Shown: positions 10,623 to 21,704, numbered from the stretch's first letter. The stretch is DNA of 64,000 nt from Orbus hercynius (GCF_003634275.1 NZ_RBWY01000002.1:310001-374000), one strand, 5' to 3'. The notes: generated by a model from the letters alone, not told the origin. Program-made: numbers and translations.

Positions 10623-13052
10623 TTAATATATTTCTTCTATGGTTTGTAAAACTTGATTTGCGATAAGCGGTTGCAAAATTTGATTCATAGAGCTAATCTT
10701 ATCAAGATTAGCTTCATTTTTATCATCAAGATATCCCTGTTCTCTTAATGCTGTTATCAATGTAGAAAATACGCCTTTATCACAAAATTCTGGTGCATTA
10801 ATGCCATGTAATACAGAGAGTCTTTCTGCAATGAGTCGGCTCTCTTTTTCAAGCGTCATTCTGCTTATGGTCGGGTCTTTCTGCAACAGTGAGAATGCAA
10901 TGCTATAGCGTTGTAAAGTATCATTTGCATTGGAGGCTAATAGTTGAAGTGAGGCAATTTTAAGATAATTAAGTGTAATGCGCTCTTGTGTATAGTTAAT
11001 TAAATTCATCTCAGCTAAATTCACAATGATTTTATGAACATAATTTAATAGTTGTTCTTCATCAAAATAGAGAAAGAAATCCGATTTAAGCAGTGGATAG
11101 AATCTGAGTATTTGTTCAACTAACTCTTGTTGTGAAATCCGATTATGTTTCAGTAGTATTTTGGCAATCAACGCCGGAATAATAATTAAGTGCTGAATGT
11201 TATTACGATAAAAAGTCATTAATACGGCTTGTTCTTGACTCAAACTAACAATTTCACCAACTTCATCTTCAGTAATGACAAATTTACCCATTGCTTTGGC
11301 ATGTTCAAATAATTCTTCTGAACTTTTATGAGGTACTGTAATGAGATCTGAATAGGGCACATTTCTTAGTAAAAATAGTGTACTATCCATATACTCGAGT
11401 AAGCGTTTTTTAGTTAATGCACGTTGCTGAGAGGCCAGTAAGATAGAACAACATAGATTCATTGCATTGACTGCTGCTGATGCATTGATGTTTTCCATAA
11501 TGTTTTTAGCTAATAAATTGGTTGTTGGCGTTAACCAATTTGGTCTCGCTGTCCCTGTCGGTTCTATGGCTTCACGCCATTCAGGAATATTTTGGTTTAA
11601 GAATTGGTTTAGCGGAATTGGCTGACCAAAATTTACGTAACCAAGCCCAAGTTTTTTAAGCTTAAGAAAGGCTTTGAGCATTTGCCACAAGCTTTCCTTC
11701 TTTTTTGTTGCGCCGCGCAATTCGTTGGCATAGGTTGCTACTTCTAATACATGCTCATAGCCAATGTAAACTGGTACGATAGAAATCGGCCTTGGATCGC
11801 CACGTAACAGAGTCTGAATGGTCATCATTAGCATGCCTGTTTTGGGATCGAGTAGACGACCAGTGCGGGATCGCCCGCCTTCAATAAAGTATTCAACTGA
11901 GTAGCCACGAATAAAGAGCTCAGCTAAATATTCACGAAATACTGCAGTATACAGTTTATTACCTTTAAATGATCGCCGAATGAAGAATGCGCCAAGCCGG
12001 CGAAAGATCGGGCCCGCCGGCCAGAAGTTGAGGTTAATACCTGCCGCAATATGTGGTGGGACTAACCCCTGCCGATAGAGAACATATGAAAGTAATAAAT
12101 AGTCCATATGGCTGCGATGGCAAGGCGTATAGACGATCTCGTGTCCGTTTTGTGCAAGTTCTCTAACGGGATCGGCATTGGTGACTTTGAGTCCTTGATA
12201 TAATCGGCTCCATGCCCATGTTAGAACGTAATCTGTTAATTTTAACGCTCGATAGGTAAAATTGGCGGCGATTTCATTTAGCATTCCAAACGCATCTTTT
12301 CTGATTTTTTCCTCAGAAATATTTTTATTTTTAGCCTCGTCTTGTATTATTCCGGTAAGGACAGGACTATTAAGCAACTTATTTAACATTTGTTGCCGAA
12401 CTGGTAGCATAGGGCCTACAGACGCAGTACGCTGCTTGGCAAAATGAATACGTGCTACACGTGATAATTTTAGTGATAGTTTATCAATGTCTTTTGTTGG
12501 TGTAGATAATATTATGTTTTTAAATGACACGGTATTCGAAAATCGTGTATAACAATCTCTGCCGGAGAACAGCATCTTTATGAACTTACGTATGCCACCA
12601 AGTACTTGTAAAGAGAGTTTCTTTTTACCTTCTTTATTTGGAGCACGGCTAAACATAACCGACACGGGCAACATTTGTACATCTAGCTGTTCATTTTGTT
12701 GGTGCGCATCAATATACTGTTTAATAATATTGATTGACCTATTTTTTTGTTGATTTGAAGCAAAGATACCGGGCCCTTTATCAATATAAAGATAAGCTGG
12801 TAAAACAGTATGATTGGTATTGATACCTTTTAATGGATCGGGTAATTGATGCTGTTTACACAGCGAACGCAAAACCAACAGATCGATTTTTGAGTTGTAT
12901 GGTAATACATAGAGAATCGGTCTAGACTTATCTATATTGAGTTCACTAATCGGATCAGTCGGAATTGACTTGCTTTTTACAAATAATCGGACAGGTATAT
13001 TGATTACTGAAAAACAAGTCGTTGCCCACCAAGAGGTTGTCCACTTTGACAT
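10623..13052 (-). CDS. plsB: Glycerol-3-phosphate acyltransferase
   Basis: Inner-membrane enzyme catalysing the first step of phospholipid synthesis, sn-1 acylation of glycerol-3-phosphate. It has 809 residues, matching the large gammaproteobacterial PlsB. The acyltransferase motifs are in order: the HX4D box CHRSHMDYLLLSY (around residue 312), then GPIFRRLGAFFIRR, FIEGGRSRTGRLL and the ISIVPVYIGYE block. It converges on ubiA as in E. coli. The ATG has only a weak ribosome-binding site. Confidence 0.94.
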   Translation of the reverse strand: MSKWTTSWWATTCFSVINIPVRLFVKSKSIPTDPISELNIDKSRPILYVLPYNSKIDLLVLRSLCKQHQLPDPLKGINTNHTVLPAYLYIDKGPGIFASNQQKNRSINIIKQYIDAHQQNEQLDVQMLPVSVMFSRAPNKEGKKKLSLQVLGGIRKFIKMLFSGRDCYTRFSNTVSFKNIILSTPTKDIDKLSLKLSRVARIHFAKQRTASVGPMLPVRQQMLNKLLNSPVLTGIIQDEAKNKNISEEKIRKDAFGMLNEIAANFTYRALKLTDYVLTWAWSRLYQGLKVTNADPVRELAQNGHEIVYTPCHRSHMDYLLLSYVLYRQGLVPPHIAAGINLNFWPAGPIFRRLGAFFIRRSFKGNKLYTAVFREYLAELFIRGYSVEYFIEGGRSRTGRLLDPKTGMLMMTIQTLLRGDPRPISIVPVYIGYEHVLEVATYANELRGATKKKESLWQMLKAFLKLKKLGLGYVNFGQPIPLNQFLNQNIPEWREAIEPTGTARPNWLTPTTNLLAKNIMENINASAAVNAMNLCCSILLASQQRALTKKRLLEYMDSTLFLLRNVPYSDLITVPHKSSEELFEHAKAMGKFVITEDEVGEIVSLSQEQAVLMTFYRNNIQHLIIIPALIAKILLKHNRISQQELVEQILRFYPLLKSDFFLYFDEEQLLNYVHKIIVNLAEMNLINYTQERITLNYLKIASLQLLASNANDTLQRYSIAFSLLQKDPTISRMTLEKESRLIAERLSVLHGINAPEFCDKGVFSTLITALREQGYLDDKNEANLDKISSMNQILQPLIANQVLQTIEEIY

Positions 13053-13493
13053 AATTTCAACAACTCAGAATATTAATTTCAAATAGTATATGATAGCAAA
13101 AATCAGTGAAAAGGATAGTATATGCCCAATAAAACTTATTGACGATACGCTAAATATAATAAAATTGAGTAAATTTTGAGATTATATCGATGATAAAACA
13201 ATCTAATTATAGCAACATAGATAAGTATAGTCTGCTTCTACACACTGTTTTAGTGCAATGTTTTTATTTGAATAAGATTTTTTTATTGTAACATGTAATA
13301 ATACTTGAGAATATTTGCATAACAGCGTATACTTCGCTACCTTAATTATTGTGGGTATAGTATGAGTAGTTGGTCTATTGTTGTTAAGACTTATCTCAAC
13401 GACCTGATAGAAGACTAAAGCCTGACGAGGTTAATGTTCCATTAACATATTGTATCCAAGGCCTAAGCACTGAAATTTCGGAGAATTATTGAC
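13053..13493. other. Divergent intergenic region plsB/rpmB
   Basis: About 440 AT-rich bases between the divergent plsB and rpmB starts. I find no credible open frame. It must hold the plsB promoter and the rpmBG promoter and leader. A short inverted repeat (GTTAATG TTC CATTAAC, about 13430-13446) lies some 50 bases before rpmB. I cannot assign the promoters with confidence. Confidence 0.5.
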
Positions 13494-13730
13494 ATGTCAC
13501 GAATCTGCCAAGTAACAGGCAAGAAACCATTAGTAGGAAACAATCGTTCACATGCGATGAATGCTACTAAACGTCGTTTTCTGCCAAATCTTCAAACTCA
13601 CCGTTTTTGGGTTGAGAGTGAAAAACGTTTTGTAAAATTACGTATATCAGCTAAAGGTATGCGCACTATCGATAAAAAGGGTATTGATGCAGTTTTAGCT
13701 GAACTTCGTGCCCGTGGCGAAAAATACTAA
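13494..13730 (+). CDS. rpmB: 50S ribosomal protein L28
   Basis: A 78-residue protein starting [20 protein letters not shown], the L28 signature, and ending [15 protein letters not shown] site precedes the ATG. It forms an operon with rpmG (22-base gap). Confidence 0.96.
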   Translation: MSRICQVTGKKPLVGNNRSHAMNATKRRFLPNLQTHRFWVESEKRFVKLRISAKGMRTIDKKGIDAVLAELRARGEKY

Positions 13731-13752
13731 GAAGCTATAGAGGAAAATTATC

Positions 13753-13920
13753 ATGGCTAAAGGTGTACGTGAAAAAATTAAATTAGTTTCTTCTGCTGGT
13801 ACTGGTCATTTTTATACCACTAGCAAAAATAAAAGAACAATGCCTGAAAAAATGGAAATCAAAAAATATGATCCCGTTGTACGTCAGCATGTTGTATATA
13901 AAGAAGCTAAAATTAAGTAA
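13753..13920 (+). CDS. rpmG: 50S ribosomal protein L33
   Basis: A 55-residue protein: [20 protein letters not shown], then [21 protein letters not shown] and a [20 protein letters not shown] tail. It lacks the CxxC pairs of the zinc form, so it is the zinc-independent L33. It was read directly from the bases, starts after GAGGA, and is followed by a terminator. Confidence 0.96.
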   Translation: MAKGVREKIKLVSSAGTGHFYTTSKNKRTMPEKMEIKKYDPVVRQHVVYKEAKIK

Positions 13921-13933
13921 TCTTAATTTAGAT

Positions 13934-13964
13934 AAAAAAGCCCAGCGTTTGCTGGGTTTTTTTA
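13934..13964 (+). terminator. rpmBG terminator
   Basis: GCCCAGC and GCTGGGT pair around GTTT, with an A-run before and a TTTTTTT run after. It lies 14 bases after the rpmG stop. Confidence 0.93.
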
Positions 13965-14217
13965 TTAATGAAATATGACGAGTAAATAGCCTATTTTTAC
14001 CAAAATATATTTTTTCGAGTCAAATTCCTATTTTACTAGGGCACCCTCATCAAACTAGCTATTACATTAAACATCAGCACTGACAAGTTAACTTTTTGAT
14101 TGATAAATTATTGGCAACATAGCACCTGCTAAAAAGGATAACCCTATACCACAATGGGCATCTGTAGTAAAATACGAGCAGTTTAGATTGGTATATTAAG
14201 ATAATTTAGGAGCAAAT

Positions 14218-15768
14218 GTGAGCAATACAAACAAAAAACCAATTGTCCTTGTGATTTTAGATGGTTATGGTCATAGAGAAGATCAAAAAGATAATGCCAT
14301 TGCAGCTGCACGTAAGCCTGTTATGGATAATTTAATCAAGACTTGCCCAAATACTTTAATTAATGCCTCTAGTATGGAGGTGGGTTTGCCATTTGGCCAA
14401 ATGGGTAACTCTGAAGTTGGACACACTAATATTGGCGCAGGAAGAGTTGTATATCAAGATTTAACTCGTGTCGCTAAAGCAATTATGGACGGTGAGTTTG
14501 AGCAAAATCCGGTGCTAATTAAAGCGATTGATGATGCGGTTAAAAGTGATAAAGCTGTTCATATTATGGGATTACTATCATCGGGTGGTGTACACAGCCA
14601 TGAAGAGCACATCATGGCGATGGTTGAGTTAGCTGCTGCTCGTGGTGCAACTAAACTTTATTTGCATGCCTTTTTAGATGGTCGTGATACACCACCAAGA
14701 AGCGCACAAGCGAGCTTACAAGCTTTCTCTGATAAGTTTAAAGCGTTAGGCAAAGGTCGCGTTGCTTCTTTAGTTGGGCGATATTATGCAATGGATCGTG
14801 ATAATCGTTGGGATCGTGTGGAGCAAGCTTATAATTTATTAGTTGATGCTAAGGGTGAGTTTACTTACGCTTCCGCTGTTGAAGGATTACAAGCTGCTTA
14901 TCATCGTGATGAAAATGATGAGTTTGTAAAACCAACGGTGATTCAAGCTGTAGATGAGCCAAGTGCAGTAATGCAAGATGGCGATAGCCTAATTTTTATG
15001 AATTTCCGAGCAGATCGTGCTCGTGAAATTTCGCGCGCATTTATTAGTAACGATTTTGATGGATTTAAACGCCAGCGCATAGTTAATTTTGCTCATTATG
15101 TGTCATTAACTGAATATGCAAGTGACATTAAGTCAACTGTCGCTTATGCACCAGAATCATTGACTAATACACTTGGTGAGTGGTTAGCTAAAAATAATAA
15201 AACTCAATTGCGTATTTCAGAAACTGAAAAATATGCACATGTGACATTCTTTTTTAATGGTGGGCTAGAAGTACCATTTGCTAATGAAGATCGCATTTTA
15301 ATTAACTCACCAAAAGTTGCAACATATGATTTACAACCAGAAATGAGTTCGGGAGAATTAACGGATAAATTAACGGCAGCCATTGAAAGCCAAAAATATG
15401 ATGTTATTATCTGTAACTATCCTAATGGTGACATGGTTGGTCATACAGGGGTTTTTGATGCTGCCGTAAAAGCGGTTGAAGCTCTAGATCACTGTATTGG
15501 ACGCGTTGTTGAGTCGGTTAATAAAGTTGCCGGTCAACTATTAATTACGGCAGATCATGGTAATGCAGAAAAAATGCGTGATGACGAAACAGGCCAGGCA
15601 CATACTGCTCATACGAATTTACCGGTGCCATTGATTTATGTTGGATCTAAATCGGTTAAAGCGGTAGAAGGTGGTAAGCTGTCTGATTTAGCGCCGACAA
15701 TGCTGACATTAATTGATATGGATGTGCCGGCAGAAATGACAGGTAATGTTTTATTTATTAATAAGTAA
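14218..15768 (+). CDS. gpmI: 2,3-bisphosphoglycerate-independent phosphoglycerate mutase
   Basis: Glycolytic enzyme interconverting 3- and 2-phosphoglycerate with two Mn ions. The 516-residue protein shows the alkaline-phosphatase-superfamily metal sites: [19 protein letters not shown] at the N-terminus, [17 protein letters not shown] around residue 60 with the catalytic Ser, [14 protein letters not shown] near 145, and C-terminal [10 protein letters not shown] and [10 protein letters not shown]. It starts with GTG, 7 bases after TAGGAG; the ATG overlapping it is in another frame. Confidence 0.95.
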   Translation: MSNTNKKPIVLVILDGYGHREDQKDNAIAAARKPVMDNLIKTCPNTLINASSMEVGLPFGQMGNSEVGHTNIGAGRVVYQDLTRVAKAIMDGEFEQNPVLIKAIDDAVKSDKAVHIMGLLSSGGVHSHEEHIMAMVELAAARGATKLYLHAFLDGRDTPPRSAQASLQAFSDKFKALGKGRVASLVGRYYAMDRDNRWDRVEQAYNLLVDAKGEFTYASAVEGLQAAYHRDENDEFVKPTVIQAVDEPSAVMQDGDSLIFMNFRADRAREISRAFISNDFDGFKRQRIVNFAHYVSLTEYASDIKSTVAYAPESLTNTLGEWLAKNNKTQLRISETEKYAHVTFFFNGGLEVPFANEDRILINSPKVATYDLQPEMSSGELTDKLTAAIESQKYDVIICNYPNGDMVGHTGVFDAAVKAVEALDHCIGRVVESVNKVAGQLLITADHGNAEKMRDDETGQAHTAHTNLPVPLIYVGSKSVKAVEGGKLSDLAPTMLTLIDMDVPAEMTGNVLFINK

Positions 15769-15791
15769 TTTTATTTTTATCAAAATGTAAC

Positions 15792-15818
15792 GTGCTCTAC
15801 TTGTTAGAGCACTTTGTT
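15792..15818 (+). terminator. gpmI terminator
   Basis: GTGCTCTA and TAGAGCAC form a perfect 8-bp stem with a 5-base loop, followed by TTTGTTTG. It lies 23 bases after the gpmI stop. Confidence 0.85.
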
Positions 15819-15911
15819 TGATATTCTGTTTGTCAGCAATAAAGCAATCGGTTATAGTGGACAATAAATAAAATATATAATTCTATTTAATAAATCCGAT
15901 AATCGATAACA

Positions 15912-17126
15912 ATGCGCTCTATTTTCTTCAGCTTACTATTTATATTCAGTGGGATATTATTTGTTCTGCCGTATGGTCATGCTGATGATAAACAAGATCT
16001 ACAATCTATTCGACAATCTATTCTTGAACAAGAAAAGAAACTCACCGCACAAAAACAGCAGCGTTCTAAAATTCAGGCTGATCTGAAAAAGCAAGAGATT
16101 GCAATTGCGGCATTATTAGCATCTTTAGATAAATCAGATCAACTTCTGCGTAATTTATCAGAAGAGATTGCTGAGCTTAGCCGACAAATTAATGACTTAG
16201 AAAAGCAACAGCAAGCACAACAAAGTATTTTGGCCAAACAGTTAGAAGGCGCATTTCGACTCGGTAAAACAAGTAGTATGGAACTAGTTTTCTCTGGTCA
16301 ACAAAGTGATCGTAATGAACGTATTATTGCTTACTACGGATATATCAATATCGAGCGCCAAAATAGAATTAATCAGCTCAAGCAGATTCAGGCAGCATTA
16401 TCCGAGAAAAGACATTTATTAGAACAAAAACATCAAACTCAGCAAATCTTACAAGTTGAGCAAAAGCAGCAACGAAATTCACTGGTGGTTAATCAAAAAG
16501 AACGACAAAAAACCATTAATGCACTTGATCAATCCATGCAATTAAATCAGCAAAAACTTGATGAGCTTAAAGAGAATGAAACGCGGCTTAAAGTACAAAT
16601 TGCCAAGGCGGAGCAAGAGAGTAAGAAAGTTGCAGAAGATGAAGCAAAACAAGCTGATAAGATTAAAGATAAACAGAAAAACTATAACTATAATCCGACT
16701 AAAAACGAACGAGCACTGATGGCAAGAGTAAGCGGAATTGGCAAGCCTAATCACGAGTTAGAGTGGCCAGTATCGGGTAAGATTGTATATCAATTTGGTG
16801 AACCACAGCAGGGTGAGTTACGTTGGAAAGGGCTTGTTATTAGTGCTAAAGAAGGGACTAAAGTTAAAGCAATTGCTGATGGTCGCGTAATTTTAGCGAG
16901 CTGGTTACAAGGATACGGTTTTATCGTTGTTTTAGAGCATGGTAAAGGTGATATGACGTTATATGGTTACAATCAACGAGTATTAGTGAATGTTGGCGAT
17001 AAAATTGTACAAGGGCAAGACATAGCTTTAGTGGGGAATACGGGAGGGCAAGGGAGCGCTTCGCTCTATTTTGAAGTTCGCCGGGATGGTAAAGCACTCA
17101 ATCCAAGTGCATGGTTAAAAAAATGA
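15912..17126 (+). CDS. envC: Murein hydrolase activator EnvC
   Basis: Periplasmic divisome factor that, in E. coli, is recruited by FtsEX and activates the amidases AmiA and AmiB to split septal peptidoglycan. The 404 residues comprise a signal peptide (about 1-24), a long coiled coil (about 26-240) and a C-terminal LytM domain (about 285-404). The M23 metal ligands are absent: the usual His positions read RWKGLVIS, LYGYNQ and LYFEVR, so, like E. coli EnvC, this is an activator and not an enzyme. It is followed by yibQ in an ATGA overlap. Confidence 0.9.
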   Translation: MRSIFFSLLFIFSGILFVLPYGHADDKQDLQSIRQSILEQEKKLTAQKQQRSKIQADLKKQEIAIAALLASLDKSDQLLRNLSEEIAELSRQINDLEKQQQAQQSILAKQLEGAFRLGKTSSMELVFSGQQSDRNERIIAYYGYINIERQNRINQLKQIQAALSEKRHLLEQKHQTQQILQVEQKQQRNSLVVNQKERQKTINALDQSMQLNQQKLDELKENETRLKVQIAKAEQESKKVAEDEAKQADKIKDKQKNYNYNPTKNERALMARVSGIGKPNHELEWPVSGKIVYQFGEPQQGELRWKGLVISAKEGTKVKAIADGRVILASWLQGYGFIVVLEHGKGDMTLYGYNQRVLVNVGDKIVQGQDIALVGNTGGQGSASLYFEVRRDGKALNPSAWLKK

Positions 17127-17950
17127 AACAGTTAATATTATTCGTTCGTGTGATTTTAGTTTTTTTGATGATTATTCCGCTAGCGGATGCGGCAAAATTG
17201 GCTCTAGTGATTGATGATTTTGGTTATCGTGAGCATAATGAAGAACAGCTTATATTAATGCCTTATCCAATTACGATTGCAGTGCTACCCCATTCCCCTA
17301 ATGCAGCTCATATGGCAACACTTGCTCATCAAAATGATAAAGATGTGATTATTCACTTACCGATGGCGCCAATGGGTAAGCAGCCTCTTGAAATTGATAC
17401 GCTTTTTCCATCCATGAGCGAGTTGGAGATTAAGCGAATTATTGATGAGTCTGTTGAAAAAGTTCCTTATGCGATTGGTGTAAATAATCACATGGGCAGC
17501 TTGATGACATCAGATTTGGCGGGAATGCGTAAAGTGATGAGTAGCTTATCACCGTATTCACTATTCTTTTTAGATAGCAGAACGATAGCGAGAAGTCAGG
17601 CTATAATTGCTGCGCAAGAGTATCGCGTTGCTTATGCGACTCGGAATGTTTTTCTCGATGATTCTCAAGACGAACAGTCAATTGCTCATCAATTGGATAT
17701 TGCGATCAGGTTTGCACAAAAACATGGCAGTGCGATCGCCATTGGTCATCCTTATAATGCAACGGTTAAGGTCTTGAAGGAAAAACTCATTCAATTACCC
17801 GATGATATTGAGCTAGTCAATGTAAGCAGCTTAGTTTTAGCACCCGAAAAAATTACATTAGGTGATTTAGCCGAACAGTATAAAAGAGAGATAGAGCAGA
17901 AAGTATTTGACTACATGTTGTTAAAACAAACTAATAAAAAACCGGATTAA
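17123..17950 (+). CDS. yibQ: Divergent polysaccharide deacetylase family protein YibQ
   Basis: Predicted periplasmic member of the divergent polysaccharide deacetylase (DUF610) family; substrate unknown. It has an N-terminal signal sequence (ILFVRVILVFLMIIPLADA), then LALVIDDFGYREHNEEQLILMPYPITIAVLPHSP with the DDxG motif of the family, and later NNHMGS and IGHPY. I prefer the ATG at 17123, which overlaps the envC stop as ATGA and implies translational coupling, over the upstream in-frame ATG at 17111. The envC-yibQ pairing is conserved in enterobacteria. Confidence 0.85.
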   Translation: MKQLILFVRVILVFLMIIPLADAAKLALVIDDFGYREHNEEQLILMPYPITIAVLPHSPNAAHMATLAHQNDKDVIIHLPMAPMGKQPLEIDTLFPSMSELEIKRIIDESVEKVPYAIGVNNHMGSLMTSDLAGMRKVMSSLSPYSLFFLDSRTIARSQAIIAAQEYRVAYATRNVFLDDSQDEQSIAHQLDIAIRFAQKHGSAIAIGHPYNATVKVLKEKLIQLPDDIELVNVSSLVLAPEKITLGDLAEQYKREIEQKVFDYMLLKQTNKKPD

Positions 17951-17966
17951 TCTCCGGTTTAATTTT
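17936..17966. terminator. Bidirectional terminator yibQ/DUF805
   Basis: AAAACCGGA and TCCGGTTTAATTTT pair around TTAATC, with A-rich and T-rich flanks. It lies between two convergent genes and overlaps the yibQ stop. Confidence 0.8.
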
Positions 17967-17969
17967 AGA

Positions 17970-18341
17970 TTACGCTTTAGGGTTTAGCCCATATTGATTC
18001 TCTATAGGCATAGAATCAAGAAACATAAACACTAATAAGATAATTGGTCCAACAATCGGGACAAAGATAATTAAGTACCACCAACCAGATCTTCCTGTAT
18101 CGTGTAATCTACGCACAGTGACGGCAATCGTTGGAATAATAACTGCTGCGGCAAATATAAAATAAATAAAAACAACAATGCTTGCCAATGAGTGGCTGAA
18201 AGAACCGAAAATTCCAGCTAGAATCATGAGAACAAAAATCACAATCCAATTAAATAGCGTAAACATCCAAAACTCTTTACGACGAGCACGACCATTAAAA
18301 TTAGCGTAATTATCTTTAATACATTTTAAATACCAATCCAT
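17970..18341 (-). CDS. DUF805 family inner-membrane protein
   Basis: A 123-residue protein resembling E. coli YhaH/YhaI. It starts MDWYLKCIKDNYANFNGRARRKEFWMF, the DUF805 hallmark, has about four hydrophobic helices and carries TVRRLHDTGRSGWWYL between the second and third, also typical. Function is unknown. A GGATAAG-like site precedes the ATG. Confidence 0.85.
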   Translation of the reverse strand: MDWYLKCIKDNYANFNGRARRKEFWMFTLFNWIVIFVLMILAGIFGSFSHSLASIVVFIYFIFAAAVIIPTIAVTVRRLHDTGRSGWWYLIIFVPIVGPIILLVFMFLDSMPIENQYGLNPKA

Positions 18342-18650
18342 TTCTTATCCTTTTTTATATTGTTAATTTTCAATAGAGATGTTATCTATTGCGTCGTTAT
18401 TTTAATCGAAAAATAGTGAAAAATAAACTGAAACTAGCTAGGCTTTTTGCCATCATCTTATCGTGTGTTGTCTTAGAAATTAATCAAGATCAATTATGGC
18501 TTGTATGATGCTAGTGCTTTTTATTTAGCGATGACAACAGTTGTGAATGGGTAGTTTAGCTGAACAGTATTATCAATAGACGAACCAAAATAAAAATAAG
18601 TATTGCAAAAAACAGCTATCTTTTCATCAATTAAAAAGATAGCGTTGCTG
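18342..18650. other. Intergenic region between DUF805 gene and rapZ
   Basis: About 310 AT-rich bases upstream of the DUF805 start (promoter side) and downstream of rapZ. It holds the rapZ terminator near its right end. One leftward frame stays open for about 50 codons at 18516-18650, but it has no start codon and runs through the terminator, so I do not call it a gene. Confidence 0.5.
18605..18643 (-). terminator. rapZ terminator
   Basis: GCTATCTTTT and AAAAGATAGC pair with an 8-base loop. Read leftward the stem is followed by TGTTTTTTGC. It lies just after the rapZ stop and ends the lptCAB-rpoN-rapZ transcription unit. Confidence 0.85.
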
Positions 18651-19511
18651 TTACTTTTGATGCAAACCTTTTTCTAAGCTGCGGTGGCGGGTTTGCACTT
18701 GTTGACCATGAACATTAAATAATTTAGCCAGTTTTTCAACAATATAGACCGAGCGATGCTGACCGCCGGTACAACCAATAGAAATTGTGAGGTAACTGCG
18801 ATTATTTTTTTGCAGTAAAGGTAACCACTGCTGCATATAGTTTGCGGTCTGGTAGATAAAATTGTTGACTTCCCAGTGCTTAGCTAAATATTGTTGTACC
18901 GCCTCATCTAAACCGGTTAGTGGCCTTAGACTTGGATCCCAGTGAGGATTTGGTAAAAAGCGCACGTCGAAAACAAAATCAGACTCGGTTGGTAATCCAT
19001 ATTTAAAGCCGAAGGATTCAAATATAATGGTCAATTCACGTTCTTTTTTACCTAAAATACGTTGACGTAAAATATCTGATAATTCGTGAACAGATAAATT
19101 ATCACTGTTAATCATTAAATCAGCACGGTCTCGAAGTGGTTCAAGGTATTGCTCTTCTAAATCGATAGCTTCTTCAAGCGATCTCCCCTGTATGGCTAAA
19201 GGATGATTGCGCCTTGTTTCGCTATAACGGCGGATTAAGGTATTACGACTACTATTTAAGTACAGAATTTGTGGCGTAATCGATTTGGGTAGTTGTGTAA
19301 TAATCTCACCAAATTGAATAAAACTTGCGGGTAGGTTTCGAATATCAATACTTACGGCAACGGGAGTTTTACTATCTTCTAATACTTTGGCAAGCTCGGG
19401 AAGCAGTATAATTGGAATGTTATCAACACAGTAAAATCCCATATCTTCTAATGCCCTTAAAGCAATGGATTTTCCTGAACCTGAACGACCACTTACTATC
19501 ATTAATAGCAT
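18651..19511 (-). CDS. rapZ: RNase adapter protein RapZ
   Basis: Nucleotide-binding adapter that, in E. coli, presents the sRNA GlmZ to RNase E and thereby controls glucosamine-6-phosphate synthase. The 286 residues have a P-loop ([20 protein letters not shown], residues 7-26), the CVDNIP segment and the C-terminal domain with [19 protein letters not shown] near residue 250. The basic C-terminus (RHRSLEKGL) corresponds to the RNA-binding tail. It lies 37 bases after rpoN; the hpf and ptsN genes usually in between are missing here. Confidence 0.94.
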   Translation of the reverse strand: MLLMIVSGRSGSGKSIALRALEDMGFYCVDNIPIILLPELAKVLEDSKTPVAVSIDIRNLPASFIQFGEIITQLPKSITPQILYLNSSRNTLIRRYSETRRNHPLAIQGRSLEEAIDLEEQYLEPLRDRADLMINSDNLSVHELSDILRQRILGKKERELTIIFESFGFKYGLPTESDFVFDVRFLPNPHWDPSLRPLTGLDEAVQQYLAKHWEVNNFIYQTANYMQQWLPLLQKNNRSYLTISIGCTGGQHRSVYIVEKLAKLFNVHGQQVQTRHRSLEKGLHQK

Positions 19512-19548
19512 AATCTGAATCCTTTACTCTGTTAATTTGAAGGGTAGG

Positions 19549-20982
19549 TTATTTAAGCTGCTTACGTTGGCTTGATGGCGGAATCGATAAAGATTCTCGA
19601 TATTTTGCTATCGTGCGCCTAGCAACTATCATACCTTGATCTTTTAATAGATTAGTTATTTTACTATCACTTAACGGTTTTTGGCTATTTTCGTTTTGGA
19701 CTAATTTTTTGATTAAAGCTCGTATTGCTGTCGAAGATGCCTCGCCGCCGGATTTTGTTGTCACATGGCTCGAAAAAAAATATTTTAATTCAAAAATACC
19801 ACGTGGACACTGTAAATATTTTAATGTTGTCACACGTGAAATTGTTGATTCATGCATATTAATCGCATTGGCAATGTCCGCTAATATCATTGGTTTCATG
19901 TGTTCTTCACCATATTCAAAAAAGTCTTGTTGATGATCGACAATAAACTGACTGACTTTAGTCAGTGTTTCATTGCGATTTTCGATGCTTTTGATTAACC
20001 AATTTGCGTTTTGCAACGATTGCCGAATATATTGCCCATCACTTTCATTAGAAATATTTACCATTGAAGCATAATGTTGGTTAATTTTAAGTTTTGGAAA
20101 TGAATCATGATTGATTATGACATGCCACTTTTGAGAGACTTTTTTGACTAACACATCTGGGATGACATATTCTGGTGGTGAGGTATTAATCGACTCACCA
20201 GGATAGGGTTGCAATTGCTGTATAATATCAATGGCCTGTTTTAATTGCGCGGGTGTAATATTAAGCTGTCTAGTCAAAGATTTATAGTCTTTTTGGCCAA
20301 GTTGATCCAAATAGTCTTTAATAATACATGTTGCAAGTTTAATTTCATTAGTTATTGGTATTAATTGATTAATTTGAATTAATAAGCACTCTTGTAATGA
20401 TCTTGCGCCGATACCTACTGGATCAAAATACTGTACACGCTTTAACACCGTTTCTACTTCATCAATTTCGATATCTTCATTACCTTGTTCTTCTAAAATA
20501 TCCTGTAATGAGCAGGTTAAATAGCCTCTATCATCAATAGCTTGAATGAGCGAAACGGCAATTGTTTTATCTCGTTCGCTAAATGGACTCAAATTGAGTT
20601 GCCACATTAAGTAGTCATTAAGGGTCTGATGGGTTTCGCCTTGATAAAGGGAAAATTCATCATTACGATAGTCGGAATGCGTGCCTGATGGGGTTCCGGC
20701 TGTATAGATATCCTCTAAAGAGGCATCAAATGGAATATCTTCAGAAATTTCACGATTTTCCATCATTTCATATGTGTCGATGATATCTGTTTCGCTTTGC
20801 GCTTCTACTGTGATTTCCTCATAATGCTCGTCAATTTCGAGTAGTGGGTTATTTTCTAATGAAGTTTGAATTTCTTGACATAGTTCAAGAGTAGAAAGTT
20901 GCAACAGCCTAATGGCTTGTTGCAGTTGTGGGGTCATTGTCAGCTGCTGTGAAATCTTTAGTTGTAAACTCGGTTTCATCAT
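19549..20982 (-). CDS. rpoN: RNA polymerase sigma-54 factor
   Basis: Alternative sigma factor recognising -24/-12 promoters and needing AAA+ activators. At 477 residues it is the full family length: N-terminal activator-interaction region ([20 protein letters not shown], residues 6-25), acidic region II, the core-binding domain, the helix-turn-helix ([16 protein letters not shown] near 375) and the C-terminal RpoN box ([10 protein letters not shown], near 460). The start overlaps the lptB stop by 4 bases, indicating coupling. Confidence 0.95.
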   Translation of the reverse strand: MMKPSLQLKISQQLTMTPQLQQAIRLLQLSTLELCQEIQTSLENNPLLEIDEHYEEITVEAQSETDIIDTYEMMENREISEDIPFDASLEDIYTAGTPSGTHSDYRNDEFSLYQGETHQTLNDYLMWQLNLSPFSERDKTIAVSLIQAIDDRGYLTCSLQDILEEQGNEDIEIDEVETVLKRVQYFDPVGIGARSLQECLLIQINQLIPITNEIKLATCIIKDYLDQLGQKDYKSLTRQLNITPAQLKQAIDIIQQLQPYPGESINTSPPEYVIPDVLVKKVSQKWHVIINHDSFPKLKINQHYASMVNISNESDGQYIRQSLQNANWLIKSIENRNETLTKVSQFIVDHQQDFFEYGEEHMKPMILADIANAINMHESTISRVTTLKYLQCPRGIFELKYFFSSHVTTKSGGEASSTAIRALIKKLVQNENSQKPLSDSKITNLLKDQGMIVARRTIAKYRESLSIPPSSQRKQLK

Positions 20983-21704
20983 AGCCTAAATTCTTCACCT
21001 AAGTAAACACGTATAACATGTTCATCGTTTAGGATATGATTTGGGCTACCTTCAGCAATCAAATGTCCCTTACTAACAATGTAAGCGCGTTCGCATACAT
21101 CGAGGGTTTCACGCACATTATGATCAGTAATTAAAACACCAAGTCCTCTATCGCGTAGTGCTCTAATGATATTTTTAATATCAATAACCGAAATGGGATC
21201 TACACCGGCAAAAGGTTCATCTAGTAGAATAAACTTGGGATCAGCAGCCAGTGCTCTGGCTATCTCCACTCGTCGTCTTTCTCCCCCTGATAAAGCTTGC
21301 CCTATACTGTCGCGGATATGAGTAATATGAAATTCTTCGAGTAACGCTTGTGCTTTTTCGACTCGCTGCTCTTTTGTCAACGATTTGCGGGTTTCGAGAA
21401 TAGCCATGATATTGTCAAAAACCGATAAACGCCTAAAGATAGATGCCTCTTGTGGTAAATAACCGATACCAATTCGAGAACGTTCGTGTAGCGGTAATAA
21501 ACTAATGTCTTTATTATCAAGATAAATATTACCTGCATTCAGAGGCACAATACCTACTACCATATAAAATGTTGTAGTTTTTCCTGCGCCATTCGGTCCT
21601 AATAAACCAACTATTTCACCTGAGTTGACAGTAAGACTGACGTCTTCAACAACGCGGCGATTTTTATATACTTTCGCTAAATTGACTGCTTGTAGAGTGG
21701 CCAT
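20979..21704 (-). CDS. lptB: LPS export ABC transporter ATPase LptB
   Basis: Cytoplasmic ATPase of the LptB2FGC machine that extracts lipopolysaccharide from the inner membrane. The 241 residues carry Walker A ([16 protein letters not shown], about 33-48), the ABC signature [16 protein letters not shown] and Walker [14 protein letters not shown]. It is co-transcribed with lptA (1-base gap) and rpoN (4-base overlap). Confidence 0.96.
   Translation of the reverse strand: MATLQAVNLAKVYKNRRVVEDVSLTVNSGEIVGLLGPNGAGKTTTFYMVVGIVPLNAGNIYLDNKDISLLPLHERSRIGIGYLPQEASIFRRLSVFDNIMAILETRKSLTKEQRVEKAQALLEEFHITHIRDSIGQALSGGERRRVEIARALAADPKFILLDEPFAGVDPISVIDIKNIIRALRDRGLGVLITDHNVRETLDVCERAYIVSKGHLIAEGSPNHILNDEHVIRVYLGEEFRL

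Noticed and set aside
18516..18650. Minus-strand frame open for about 50 codons downstream of rapZ, ending FTTVVIAK
   Set aside because: It has no start codon, overlaps the rapZ terminator hairpin and matches no family I know; not good enough for a gene or pseudogene call.
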